Assembly: GCF_024199005.1 (NCBI RefSeq)
Contig: NZ_JANATA010000004.1
Location: 84,967 to 148,966, forward strand
From: Opacimonas viscosa
GTDB lineage: Bacteria; Pseudomonadota; Gammaproteobacteria; Enterobacterales; Alteromonadaceae
Length of the DNA: 64,000 bases
Direction of reading: 5' to 3'
Part shown: positions 28,755 through 38,496 of the stretch, one piece after another
How the letters are laid out: every line of letters starts with the position of its first letter
How positions within the stretch are numbered: the stretch's first letter is position 1
Position numbers and translations under genes: made by a program
The notes under the pieces: generated by a model
What the model was told of the DNA's origin: nothing
Seen by the model: the letters and a program-made list of their open reading frames with translations, nothing else
Databases searched by the model: none

Positions 28755-29771
28755 ATGATGAAAATCTCCAGAAAGGCTTCTCTCCTCGGTTTATTATCTA
28801 CTGCGTTAATTGCTTCGTTACCGTTAAATGCGACTGAATTAAATGTCTATTCTGCTCGTAAAGAAGCGCTGATCAAGCCATTACTCGACCGTTTCGCAGA
28901 GCAAAATGATGTAACGATTAATCTGGTGACAGGTAAAGCGGATGCTTTGATATCTCGCTTAAAAAATGAAGGCCAATTTTCTCCCGCTGATGTCCTGATC
29001 ACCACCGATGTGGGTCGCCTACAAAGAGCAAAAGATATGGGATTAACTCAACCCATTACCTTAGCTGAATTCCCTAACAGTGAGTTTCATGACGCAGAAC
29101 AACATTGGGTGGCATTAACCAAACGTGCTCGTCCTATCATGGTCTCGGTAGACAAGATTGACGAGTATAAGATCCAAAGTTACGAAGATTTGACCAAACC
29201 AGAGTTTGCCGGAAAAATTTGTGTCCGTTCATCTGCAAATATTTATAATCAGTCTATGGTAGCGGCCCTTATTGCACAAAAAGGGGAACAGTACGCCCAA
29301 GATTGGGCCACTGGTTTAGTCAAAAATTTTGCCAGAAAACCTAAAGGTGGTGACCGTGACCAAATCAAAGCGATTGCCGCAGGCGTTTGTGATATTGCGT
29401 TAGCAAATACCTATTATCTTGCCGCAATGCAAAATGCAGATGCCGCACAACAAAAAGCTGCACAAGCGGTCAGTGTCGTCTGGCCTAATCAGTCTGATCG
29501 CGGGGTTCATATCAACATCTCTGGTATTGCTGTTACCAAATATGCTCAACACAAAACCACCGCAGAAGCACTCATCGCTTTTATGCTCACCCAGGACGCA
29601 CAAAGCTGGTATGGTAAAACGAATCATGAATACCCAGTCGATAGCACTATTGAATGGTCAGATACGCTGACTGCATTAGGAACGTTTAATGGTGAATCTA
29701 TACCTATCGGAAAAGTGGGTGAGTTAAATGCTCAAGCTGTGAAGATCATGGATAGAGCCGGCTGGTTATAA
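28755..29771 (+). CDS. fbpA: Ferric iron ABC transporter, periplasmic binding protein
   Basis: FbpA/FutA-type periplasmic protein that binds free Fe(III) and hands it to the FbpBC permease. The 338-aa precursor has a signal peptide (about 1-26, ending LPLNA) and the mature start TELNVYSARKEALIKPLL. The paired tyrosines in ANTYYLAAMQ (about residues 216-225) are the conserved iron ligands. Two adjacent ATGs (28755, 28758) follow AGGAA; I keep the first. It opens a three-gene operon behind a Fur box, so iron repression is expected. Gene symbol is by family; FutA or IdiA are equivalent names. Confidence 0.92.
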   Translation: MMKISRKASLLGLLSTALIASLPLNATELNVYSARKEALIKPLLDRFAEQNDVTINLVTGKADALISRLKNEGQFSPADVLITTDVGRLQRAKDMGLTQPITLAEFPNSEFHDAEQHWVALTKRARPIMVSVDKIDEYKIQSYEDLTKPEFAGKICVRSSANIYNQSMVAALIAQKGEQYAQDWATGLVKNFARKPKGGDRDQIKAIAAGVCDIALANTYYLAAMQNADAAQQKAAQAVSVVWPNQSDRGVHINISGIAVTKYAQHKTTAEALIAFMLTQDAQSWYGKTNHEYPVDSTIEWSDTLTALGTFNGESIPIGKVGELNAQAVKIMDRAGWL

Positions 29772-29803
29772 GAAGATAATTAACATTTCATGAAAATCGT
29801 ATT

Positions 29804-31429
29804 ATGACCGCTTTACGTTTGCATAAACGTTGGTTCTTTAGTTGCTTAATGATATGTGCGCTGGTATTACTACCAGTGCTTTCCATTTATAGCGCTTTTA
29901 CCCAGTTTTCTCTATCGTTGTGGCAGCATCTGATAGATACCACGTTGGGTTTATATATCACCAATAGCTTGCAACTCGCCATTGGTGTGGCCGTGCTAAG
30001 TGGATTTTTCGGTGTGTCTAGCGCTTGGTTAGTCAGCCAATACACCTTTCCAGGCCAGCGTTGGCTCCAATGGGCGCTGCTACTCCCCATGGCGATGCCG
30101 GCTTACATTATTGCCTACACTTACACAGGGATGTTAGATCCTACCGGCCCATTACAATACTGGCTACGTGATAACTTTGGTGGTACAGGTGCTGTCTTAC
30201 CAGAGATCCGCTCATTAGGTGGCGCGATTCTGATGCTCAGCTTAGTCTTGTTCCCTTATGTATATCTTCTCGCTAAAACCGCATTTGCCGAACAACAACA
30301 AAACATGCGAGATGTTTCTGCTTCTCTGGGGATTACAGGGTGGCGTTACTTTTTCCAAGTTGCTATACCGATAGCTCGCCCAGCAATATTTACAGGGATT
30401 GCTTTGGCTGTTATGGAGACGTTGGCAGATTATGGTACCGTTCAGTATTTTGGTGTTTCTACATTTACTACAGGTATTTTTAGAACATGGTTTGGGATGG
30501 GGGAGATGCACCTCGCTAGTCAACTGGCTGCGATATTAGCTTCGTTTGTACTGCTATTGATTTTCTGGGAGCGCTACCTACGTCGCGATATGGCTTTTTA
30601 TCAGACGGGACAAACAGAGACAACATCGTTAAGAGTGCCACCTAAACACATACAATATGTCTGTTCGGGTTTTTGTATCTTGCTCTTGAGTATCGCTTTT
30701 ATCATCCCTTCGGTACAACTCATACTGTGGGCGACCATGCATTTTTCGCTAGCACAGTTAAGCGGATATTGGGCACTGCTTAGTACCACAGTAAGTTTAG
30801 CGATTATTGCTAGTTTGGTGACTTTGGGCGTTGCTGTCATGTTGAGTTATGCACATAGGATCACTCAACATCCTTGGTTAGGCTATATTAATCAACTTTC
30901 TGGCGTGGGATATGCGATACCTGGGACTGTCATTGCCGTGGGCGTTTTAGTACCATTTGGCTGGTTCGACAGACAACTGAATTTTGCTTGGTATGCCATT
31001 TTTGACCACTATATTGGCTTGGTTTTATCCGGCTCTATGGTCATTTTGATTTTTGCGTATGTGGTCCGTTTTCTCAGCGTTGCTCTTCACAATACCCAAT
31101 CTGGCCTAGACAGAATTAAACCCAGTATGGATGATGCGGCATTAGCTCTTGGTCACTCACGTTGGAATATATTCAAGAAAATCCACATGCCTTTGTTAAG
31201 AGGTTCTTTATTTAGTGCACTTTTATTAGTCTTTGTGGATGTGTTAAAAGAACTTCCTGCGACATTAATTTTACGTCCCTTCAATGTCAACACGTTGGCG
31301 GTCAAAGCCTTTGAATATGCATCTGATGAACGTCTCATTGATGCTGCATTACCGTCACTGACCATAGTACTGGTTGGGATTATACCTGTTATATTGTTAA
31401 CCCGTGCAATGCAGTTTAAGCGTGCATAA
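29804..31429 (+). CDS. fbpB: Ferric iron ABC transporter, permease
   Basis: Inner-membrane permease of the FbpB type, 541 aa, a fusion of two six-helix halves with about 12 transmembrane segments. Each half carries an EAA-like loop that contacts the ATPase: DVSASLGITGWRYFFQVAIP in the first half (about residues 170-190) and DAALALGHSRWNIFKKIHMP in the second (about 445-465). It begins 33 bases after fbpA and ends 15 before fbpC. The ribosome site is weak, suggesting expression well below that of the binding protein, as is common. Confidence 0.92.
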   Translation: MTALRLHKRWFFSCLMICALVLLPVLSIYSAFTQFSLSLWQHLIDTTLGLYITNSLQLAIGVAVLSGFFGVSSAWLVSQYTFPGQRWLQWALLLPMAMPAYIIAYTYTGMLDPTGPLQYWLRDNFGGTGAVLPEIRSLGGAILMLSLVLFPYVYLLAKTAFAEQQQNMRDVSASLGITGWRYFFQVAIPIARPAIFTGIALAVMETLADYGTVQYFGVSTFTTGIFRTWFGMGEMHLASQLAAILASFVLLLIFWERYLRRDMAFYQTGQTETTSLRVPPKHIQYVCSGFCILLLSIAFIIPSVQLILWATMHFSLAQLSGYWALLSTTVSLAIIASLVTLGVAVMLSYAHRITQHPWLGYINQLSGVGYAIPGTVIAVGVLVPFGWFDRQLNFAWYAIFDHYIGLVLSGSMVILIFAYVVRFLSVALHNTQSGLDRIKPSMDDAALALGHSRWNIFKKIHMPLLRGSLFSALLLVFVDVLKELPATLILRPFNVNTLAVKAFEYASDERLIDAALPSLTIVLVGIIPVILLTRAMQFKRA

Positions 31430-31444
31430 TCAAAAGGTTGAATC

Positions 31445-32485
31445 ATGCTATTGATCCAAGATGTCACTATAAAAATTGCTGATAAAGTTATCAATGATAC
31501 CATCAACTTACACCTTGCATCAGGGGATATAGGATGTTTGTTAGGTCCTTCTGGTTGCGGTAAAACGACATTACTTAGAGCGATAGCTGGTTTTTTACCG
31601 ATTCAATCGGGTGTCATTAAAGTTCGCCAACAAGAGGTCAGTACAGCCACGCGTCACGCCGATATTACTGAGAGGAAGGTTGGGGTGGTATTTCAAGACT
31701 TTGCGTTGTTTCCACATCTGACGGTGGCACAAAACATTGGCTTTGGCTTACATGAATTAAAAGCACTGGAGCGTGAGAATAGAGTCAATGAATTATTGGC
31801 ATTAACCCAGTTAGAAGAACATGCCGATAAATATCCGCATACTTTATCGGGTGGTCAACAACAGCGAGTTGCGATTGCTCGAGCTTTGGCACCTAAACCG
31901 GATTTGTTATTGTTAGATGAGCCTTTTTCTGCGCTTGACCCTGAACTCAGAGAGACTTTGGCAAAAGATATTAAATGGATATTAAAACATGAAAATGTCA
32001 CGGCTTTATTAGTGACACATGACCAGACTGAGGCGTTTACTATCGCCGATAAAATAGCAGTGATGTCAAATGGTAAGATCGAGCAATGTGCCTCTGCTTA
32101 TGCTTTGTACCATGAACCTGAGACACGCTTTGTGGCTGATTTTATTGGGGAAGGGCGTTTTATTCGTGCTACGCATGTGGATGCGAAAACGCTGCTAACG
32201 CAACTCGGGCCATTTGTTGTGCCGGAAATGCCTGAGAATATCTATAAAGAGTTTAGTTTGTTAGTGCGACCTGACGATATTTTACATGACGATGCAAGTC
32301 GATTTTCGGCAACGGTTGTGGATAGGGCTTTTCGTGGTTCGCATATCTTGTATACACTTGCTCTAGGTGATGAACACAAAGAGCAAGTGCTATGCTTGAC
32401 GCCGAGTCACCATGACCACCAAATTGGCGAGCATTTTGGTATTTGTCTGGAACTCGAACATATCATTTACTTTCCTAACGCTTAA
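31445..32485 (+). CDS. fbpC: Ferric iron ABC transporter, ATPase
   Basis: ATP-binding subunit, 346 aa. Walker A GPSGCGKTTLL is near residues 34-44, Q-loop VFQDFALFPHLTV near 82-94, signature LSGGQQQRVAIARAL near 135-149 and Walker B LLLLDEPFSALDP near 155-167. The C-terminal 110 residues form a TOBE-like regulatory domain (LLVRPDDILHDD). The gene is 15 bases after the permease. Its last four bases overlap the end of the convergent TonB receptor gene, so no spacer or separate terminator exists between them. Confidence 0.94.
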   Translation: MLLIQDVTIKIADKVINDTINLHLASGDIGCLLGPSGCGKTTLLRAIAGFLPIQSGVIKVRQQEVSTATRHADITERKVGVVFQDFALFPHLTVAQNIGFGLHELKALERENRVNELLALTQLEEHADKYPHTLSGGQQQRVAIARALAPKPDLLLLDEPFSALDPELRETLAKDIKWILKHENVTALLVTHDQTEAFTIADKIAVMSNGKIEQCASAYALYHEPETRFVADFIGEGRFIRATHVDAKTLLTQLGPFVVPEMPENIYKEFSLLVRPDDILHDDASRFSATVVDRAFRGSHILYTLALGDEHKEQVLCLTPSHHDHQIGEHFGICLELEHIIYFPNA

Positions 32486-34647
32486 AACGTGTAACGGTAA
32501 CCAATTTGCACACTTCTTGGTTTACCCACTTGGATGCCACCGTGTTGACGCGTTGCTATATAGGTTTCATCGGTGATGTTATCAACGACCATATAGACTT
32601 GTTGGTTGCGGTCAAGTGTGTATTGTGCTGAAAGGTTGACTACACTGCGGTCTGCTACTTTCTCATTCGCTGGAATACTACCTGAACCAGCGGCTGTGCG
32701 CATTTCATCAACAAACTGATACGATGCCAATACATGCCAGTTAGATCCTTTTATACCGGTTTCTGCTTGCCACATTGACTCTGGGAGATAGGGTAGCGCA
32801 TCCCCAGCGTTTACGTTGCCCCAGCTGTCCAATTCAGATGCGAAACTTTCTTCAAATGTCGCATTAGCTACAGTGTAATTAATGCTCAAGGGGATCTCAA
32901 AACGTCCGACTTGAGCGGCATAACTCACACTTAATTCAACACCATCAATGGCGACTTTACCAGCGTTGTACTGATTGCCAATTAACTCATCATTACATCC
33001 TTGTGATGCAGTACAGTTGCCGTGCAGGTTTTCTAAATCAGAGACATAGTAGATTGCTTCAGCTTTTAAACCATCGTTGCTATAACGTAGGCCAGCCTCA
33101 TAATTCCAACCTTCTTCTTTGTCGGCATTTTGATTCCCCGGTGCGGGTGGAGCAAACGCTTTTTGGATACCAGCTAGCAGTACTAATGCATCAGAGGTTT
33201 GGTAAGTAAAACCAATAGCTGGTAAGACTGCACTTACCGAATTGTCTCGCTGTGCAGGAGTATTGGTTCTAGCAGGGTCAGTTGTACCCCAGTCATCGCG
33301 ATGTAAGTCCACTTTCTCATAACGAATACCTGCCTTGACGGTTAAATCATTATAGGTAAACGTGTCGTGGACAAAGGCACTTATAGCATCGGCACTATCG
33401 ATGCGGTTTGAATCTGTACCAGGCGTACCCGCTGAGACTAACGTCATAAATTGTTCGTCGTTTAGCGCATATTGGTCAACCCATTGGAAGCGGTCCATTT
33501 CATCAGCATGCACACGAAGTCCTAAACGTAAATCGTGGTTTTGGCTACGCACGGCTAACTCACCTTGGATCCCTTGGGACAAGTATTCACGGTTATTGGC
33601 TTTGATATCTACTAATGGTGCAGCAGCGTCGGTGTAAGTCCCTGCATCAACCTGAGAGGCGATTTCTTCGGCACCAGAGCCAAGGCTTAAACCACCAATC
33701 TTACTGACTTTATACCAGTTTCTAGCAAAATCATTGTGATAAGCGATAACACTTAAATCTACATCGTCGTTGATAATGTAGTCGTAATGGACACTAAAGT
33801 GGGTATGTTCAGTATTCATTTCATCGAGTTGAGATGCACTGTAACGCTGCAGGGGGTTCGCTGCATAATCTGTATCAAGTAAACCCAAATATGTTTCATC
33901 TGATGTTTCTTCTGAGTACTTGGCTTTGAATTCAAGATGATGGCGTTGTTCTGCATCTAAATAGATGTCAAACTTCCCCATAAGGTCAGTTTTAGTAAAT
34001 CCCGTATCTTGTCCAGAGTTCAGTTCCTTAAAGCCGTCCGCTTGGTAATTGAATACCTCTAATACATATCCTTTATCTGTCGTTTTACCGCCAGCAAATG
34101 CATGTAATTTAGCAAAGCCATCACTGCCAAGTGCTAAGTCTACCTTACCACCTAATGGTGCATCAGGGACTTCGGTTGAAACAAGGTTAATGACGCCACC
34201 AGAGGTTCTAGGACCATATTTTACGCTAGAGCCTCCTTTTAAAATTTCGATTGCGCTCATACGACCAATTGTTGGGAAGTAATATGCAGCAGGGCTGGCA
34301 TATGGAGCCGGTGCCGCTAACACGCCATCTTCCATGACTGTGATTTTTTCTGAACGGTCCGCAGAGTTTCCACGCATACCGATATTGGGTCTTAAACCAT
34401 AACCATCTTCTTCTACAAAATACACTCCAGGTGCTTTTGCTAGGACTCGATTGATATCCGTTACAGCAAAATTATCAAGGGTTTCGTTGTCAATAAAAGC
34501 ACTGGAGCCTGGGATATCATCAACAGCATTTTTGGAACCGATAATTTTAATTTGTTCGATTTTTTGTGTTGTTTCTTCTGCAGCAGAAGCAAAACTGGTT
34601 CCAGTAAGTGATAAAACAATACATGAAGTGAGGTGTGATAAACGCAT
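32482..34647 (-). CDS. FecA-like TonB-dependent iron receptor
   Basis: Outer-membrane TonB-dependent receptor, 721 aa, with signal peptide (about 1-22, ...GTSFASA), plug domain (about 35-155) and 22-strand barrel ending in the aromatic IGYRYTF. The plug block RSEKITVMEDGVLAAPAPYA is very like FecA-type ferric dicitrate receptors. It lacks an N-terminal signalling extension and no fecIR genes are adjacent, so it is probably not a transcriptional transducer. A Fur-box-like site lies 56 bases upstream of the start. The ribosome site AAGGAAT is rather far (11 bases) from the ATG. Substrate (citrate, another carboxylate or a siderophore) is inferred, not shown. Confidence 0.88.
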   Translation of the reverse strand: MRLSHLTSCIVLSLTGTSFASAAEETTQKIEQIKIIGSKNAVDDIPGSSAFIDNETLDNFAVTDINRVLAKAPGVYFVEEDGYGLRPNIGMRGNSADRSEKITVMEDGVLAAPAPYASPAAYYFPTIGRMSAIEILKGGSSVKYGPRTSGGVINLVSTEVPDAPLGGKVDLALGSDGFAKLHAFAGGKTTDKGYVLEVFNYQADGFKELNSGQDTGFTKTDLMGKFDIYLDAEQRHHLEFKAKYSEETSDETYLGLLDTDYAANPLQRYSASQLDEMNTEHTHFSVHYDYIINDDVDLSVIAYHNDFARNWYKVSKIGGLSLGSGAEEIASQVDAGTYTDAAAPLVDIKANNREYLSQGIQGELAVRSQNHDLRLGLRVHADEMDRFQWVDQYALNDEQFMTLVSAGTPGTDSNRIDSADAISAFVHDTFTYNDLTVKAGIRYEKVDLHRDDWGTTDPARTNTPAQRDNSVSAVLPAIGFTYQTSDALVLLAGIQKAFAPPAPGNQNADKEEGWNYEAGLRYSNDGLKAEAIYYVSDLENLHGNCTASQGCNDELIGNQYNAGKVAIDGVELSVSYAAQVGRFEIPLSINYTVANATFEESFASELDSWGNVNAGDALPYLPESMWQAETGIKGSNWHVLASYQFVDEMRTAAGSGSIPANEKVADRSVVNLSAQYTLDRNQQVYMVVDNITDETYIATRQHGGIQVGKPRSVQIGYRYTF

Positions 34648-34702
34648 CGGGTAGGTTATTCCTTAAATATTTATGCAATACGGATATTAAAACACAACTC
34701 TA

Positions 34703-34721
34703 AATGATAATCAATCTCATT
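34703..34721. promoter_or_regulatory. Fur box upstream of the TonB receptor
   Basis: AATGATAAT C AATCTCATT (34703-34721) matches the 19-bp Fur consensus in most positions. It lies between the receptor and the divergent GGDEF/EAL gene, so it could act on either. Confidence 0.75.
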
Positions 34722-34816
34722 AACGTTTAATTTTTGGGTTACTATATGTGTGATTCAACTAAACTTTTCTACAACATGACAGTTACATACATATCAGGTT
34801 TACAAGGATGTAACTC

Positions 34817-36949
34817 TTGTCGAGTATCAAAACAGCGGTTATCGCAATAATTCTTTTTCTCGTTTTATCATTATCTTTCGTAGTGATGGGCTTTTTGTTG
34901 TTTGAATATGAGAAACAATACACCAGCAATACCCAAGCGACGTTGGTCGGGATAACTCATAATATTCATGAAGAGCTGTTAGAGACGTTACAGTCCATAC
35001 CGGCTGGTCAGCGACAAACAACTGCCATCAAAAAAATACTCGATAAATTTGCTCAATTTGAACATGTGACTCAAGCACAGTACTTTGATATTAATCAAAC
35101 GCTAGTGGCGGATTACCTGAACCCCAAACAAAATAATGCGCAGCCTTCCTTGGTTGAACATAACCAACAGTCACCACTTCAACCTGCGCCATTCACATTA
35201 GAAGGCGCATATTTGGTAGGGGTAGTAAAAGTGGGAGAATCGCCTTTATCGTTTGGTTACTTAAAAGTGGTCAACGATCTGAAAACTCCATTAAATGCAA
35301 GTAAAACTACTTTGGTGAAACAAACCTTACCTACAGTTTTGGGGGCCACAGTAACCGTTATTTGCTTGGCATTATTACTCCTAAATCGTTTATTGCATCC
35401 TTTGTCTCGACTATCATCTTTTATGAAACAGATCGAATCAGCCAAAAATTACTCTTTGCGATTTAGTTTGTCGGGTAAAAATGAGATTGCCCAATTAGCC
35501 AAAAATATTAATGCTATGCTCGATACCATCAATCTCGAGTTAGAAAAAAATCGTTCGCATACCAAAACGCTTGAGCAGCAACAAATTACCATGACTAAAC
35601 TTGCGAATTATGATGTGCTGACAGGCTTACCCAATCGGCAGTTTGTGATGGACTCGCTGCGTTTTAAGCTATCAGAGGTAAAACGTCGTGACGAAGATCT
35701 CGCGTTACTTTTTTTTGATTTAGACGGGTTTAAAGCAATTAATGATTCACTGGGCCATGAAGCTGGTGATCACGTACTTGTAGAAGTCGCTAATCGCGTT
35801 AGTAATCTTATGCGAGAAGGGGATATTGTCTCGCGCTTGGGTGGCGATGAGTTTTTAGTGATCCCAAATGAAGATCCGAATGCTGAGCAAATAAAGGATA
35901 TCTGCTTAAGGATCTTAGACGAAGTCGAAAAAGTCATTATGTTGAACGGTGTAGAACTGAGGGTCGGCTTGAGTATTGGGATAGCAAAAGCTAAAGAAGC
36001 CAACTATGATTTAACCGAACTAGTAAGTAATGCAGATATTGCCATGTATCGCTCTAAAGCAAATGGTCGTGGCACATACACCATGTTCTCCAGTGCATTG
36101 ATCCAAGATTACAAAAGAAAACTCCAGATCTCGAATAGTATTCTCAAAGCCATTGAGAATAACGAATTTCATTTGTACTACCAAGCTAAGGCCGATGTGC
36201 ATGGCAAATTATATGGTTTTGAAGCATTAATTCGTTGGCATCATCCAGAATTCGGTGTGTTATCTCCCGGTGAATTTATTCCTATGGCAGAGCAAAGTGG
36301 CAAGGTGGTCGATATCACTCGCTGGGTCATTAAACGCGTAGCGATCGAAATGGAACAAATTCAAACACTGGCAGCCCACCCTTTGCATGTATCGCTAAAC
36401 TTATCCGCCCACGATTTGCGGAGCGCGGATTTGTTTGAATACGTCAATCAAACCTTATATCAACACGCAATTAATCCCAATAATATCGAATTTGAGGTCA
36501 CTGAATCTGCATACTTAGAAAGTTTTGATACCGCCAATGAATATATTACTCAGCTCAGTGAACTAGGTTGCTCTATCGCATTGGATGATTTCGGTACGGG
36601 GTATTCTAGCTTGAGTTATTTAACTCAAATTAAAGTGGACACGCTTAAAATAGACCAACAGTTTGTCAAAGAGATAGATTCATCGAGCCGCAGTCGTTTG
36701 GTTACCAGTACCATTATTGATTTGGCAAAGAGTTTACAACTGACTATCTGTGCTGAAGGTATCGAAAGTACTGTGCAGCAGTCGTATTTAAAAGAATTAG
36801 GTTGTGATTATTATCAAGGATATTTATATAGCAAGCCTATTCCATTGCGGAGTTTACTCGCCAAAGAATTGGACTTTGCACCATTGTTTACGGATACCAA
36901 CACAACAGAAATAAATACCCAAGACAGGGTGGTCACGACTCCTCTGTAA
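34817..36949 (+). CDS. Membrane GGDEF-EAL protein (c-di-GMP turnover)
   Basis: A 710-aa membrane protein: helix 1 at about 6-29, periplasmic sensor region about 30-170, helix 2 at about 172-196, HAMP linker about 197-245, GGDEF domain about 260-420 and EAL domain about 435-690. The diguanylate cyclase motif RLGGDEF is intact near 341, and the phosphodiesterase has EALIRW near 468, EVTES, DDFGTGYSS and CAEGIES, so both activities look possible. The frame begins with TTG at 34817 behind AAGGA, with no upstream ATG; this start leaves the first helix complete. Divergent from the iron receptor. Which activity dominates cannot be read from the sequence. Confidence 0.9.
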   Translation: MSSIKTAVIAIILFLVLSLSFVVMGFLLFEYEKQYTSNTQATLVGITHNIHEELLETLQSIPAGQRQTTAIKKILDKFAQFEHVTQAQYFDINQTLVADYLNPKQNNAQPSLVEHNQQSPLQPAPFTLEGAYLVGVVKVGESPLSFGYLKVVNDLKTPLNASKTTLVKQTLPTVLGATVTVICLALLLLNRLLHPLSRLSSFMKQIESAKNYSLRFSLSGKNEIAQLAKNINAMLDTINLELEKNRSHTKTLEQQQITMTKLANYDVLTGLPNRQFVMDSLRFKLSEVKRRDEDLALLFFDLDGFKAINDSLGHEAGDHVLVEVANRVSNLMREGDIVSRLGGDEFLVIPNEDPNAEQIKDICLRILDEVEKVIMLNGVELRVGLSIGIAKAKEANYDLTELVSNADIAMYRSKANGRGTYTMFSSALIQDYKRKLQISNSILKAIENNEFHLYYQAKADVHGKLYGFEALIRWHHPEFGVLSPGEFIPMAEQSGKVVDITRWVIKRVAIEMEQIQTLAAHPLHVSLNLSAHDLRSADLFEYVNQTLYQHAINPNNIEFEVTESAYLESFDTANEYITQLSELGCSIALDDFGTGYSSLSYLTQIKVDTLKIDQQFVKEIDSSSRSRLVTSTIIDLAKSLQLTICAEGIESTVQQSYLKELGCDYYQGYLYSKPIPLRSLLAKELDFAPLFTDTNTTEINTQDRVVTTPL

Positions 36950-37047
36950 CCCGAGGTCGACAATCACAAGTCGCATAGAAATAGTTGTGAATTACCTCTT
37001 ATGACCTACACTTTGTTTACTAGCAGGGAAGCAAATGTAGGTAGCAA

Positions 37048-38496
37048 TTGCGGCGATTATCTCTACAACAATGGTTAATTATTGTGTTTGTTCTTGTGGC
37101 AATGTTTGTCACAGGCATCTTTGCGTATGGCAAAAACACCGAAGCAACGATTCTTCAAGCACATTTTACCGCCTTAGAAACGCATTTAAGTCTGCGCCAA
37201 AAAGTAGGCCGCCTAAGCAAGGACATTGATGAATTATCGGTATTACTAATTCGTTACATTGAAGCTGACCATAATCAACTTAACCCACCTTTGACTCGCG
37301 TTCTCGGGCGCATCGAACAACAAACTAAACAGCTTTGTCTCGGCACCTTGCGTGCGGATATTTGTCAGCCATTGTTCCAAGCGCACAAAAATATTGATGC
37401 GTTTACATTGGCAGCAAACCGATCTGACTTGGAGGGACCGAGACGGTCGCTAGTATCAATAAATCAGGAGATCAATGAGTTTTTGTCTGACGATTTATAT
37501 CAAACACATCAAATATTAAATAATCGCTTACTGGCCCAACACAGCGAGTTATTAGGTTTAATTTTATTCGCTGGCGGTGTTATTTTATGTCTTTTGATTT
37601 GGGTGGCTGATTTGTTTTCTCGGCCATTGCAACAACTACATCAAAAGTTATACCTGATGAATACTGGTGAGGTATACAACCTACAAAAATCCGAAGGGTA
37701 TGTGCCACATAAATTTATGCATTTTGAAACGGATTTGTTGCGTTTGTACCAACAAAACAACAAGTTAGAAGCGGTTAAAAATACCTTGTTGCGTCACGCA
37801 TCTCACGAATTGAAAACACCGTTAGCTAGTATTAATGAAGGCTGTAACCTCCTTGTTGAAGAAGTAGTGGGGCCACTTAATCCCGCCCAAAAAGAAGTCG
37901 TAGGATTGTTATTCAAAGGCACTCAACGACTCAATACCTTGGTACATCATCTGTTGGATTACAATAGTTTGTTACAACAATCCACACCACAATATCAAGT
38001 ACTAACGTTGCCAAACATTATTCACCAGGTTTCACAAACTCATGCTTTAGCTTTACAGGCAATGGATATGCAAGTAGAGGTCGATTGTACTATTGAGTTG
38101 ATCAAGACTGATGATGAGTTAATTCAGCGTATTTTGGATAATTTATTTTCTAACGCGATTGCACATGGCGCCAAACATTCCAAGATTGATATTCGTATTC
38201 ATTTGATTGCAGATAAGTGTTGTATCGATTTTGCCAATCAAGGTCGAGTCATTACTGATGAACAAAAAGCCACTTTGTTCGAGCCATTTTCACGAGGAGA
38301 GCACCAGCGCAATGATAGTGTAGTAGGTGCTGGCCTAGGCTTGTCCATTGTCGATGAATGTGTCCGTCTATTAAAAGGGACAATTTCTCTGGTTGATGTG
38401 AGTTATGCGTCGATTTGTTTCCGAATTTTACTGCCTAATGAAGGTATACGAGCAGCACATGCCAAGGATATTTATGAAAATTCTACTAGTCGATGA
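37048..38496 (+). CDS. glrK: Sensor histidine kinase, GlrK/QseE type (TTG start)
   Basis: A 482-aa two-transmembrane sensor kinase: helix 1 at about 9-26, periplasmic region to about 167, helix 2 at about 168-190, HAMP, then DHp and ATPase domains. The phospho-acceptor is H253 in ASHELKTPLASINEG; the N box is DNLFSNAIAHG and the G box VGAGLGLSIVDE. The H-box region and the continuation VVGPLNPAQKEVV resemble E. coli GlrK, and the next gene is a clear GlrR. The start is TTG at 37048 with AGGT five bases upstream; no in-frame ATG precedes the first helix. The 3' end overlaps glrR by 23 bases. The middle gene found between glrK and glrR in E. coli (yfhG) is absent. Confidence 0.88.
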   Translation: MRRLSLQQWLIIVFVLVAMFVTGIFAYGKNTEATILQAHFTALETHLSLRQKVGRLSKDIDELSVLLIRYIEADHNQLNPPLTRVLGRIEQQTKQLCLGTLRADICQPLFQAHKNIDAFTLAANRSDLEGPRRSLVSINQEINEFLSDDLYQTHQILNNRLLAQHSELLGLILFAGGVILCLLIWVADLFSRPLQQLHQKLYLMNTGEVYNLQKSEGYVPHKFMHFETDLLRLYQQNNKLEAVKNTLLRHASHELKTPLASINEGCNLLVEEVVGPLNPAQKEVVGLLFKGTQRLNTLVHHLLDYNSLLQQSTPQYQVLTLPNIIHQVSQTHALALQAMDMQVEVDCTIELIKTDDELIQRILDNLFSNAIAHGAKHSKIDIRIHLIADKCCIDFANQGRVITDEQKATLFEPFSRGEHQRNDSVVGAGLGLSIVDECVRLLKGTISLVDVSYASICFRILLPNEGIRAAHAKDIYENSTSR

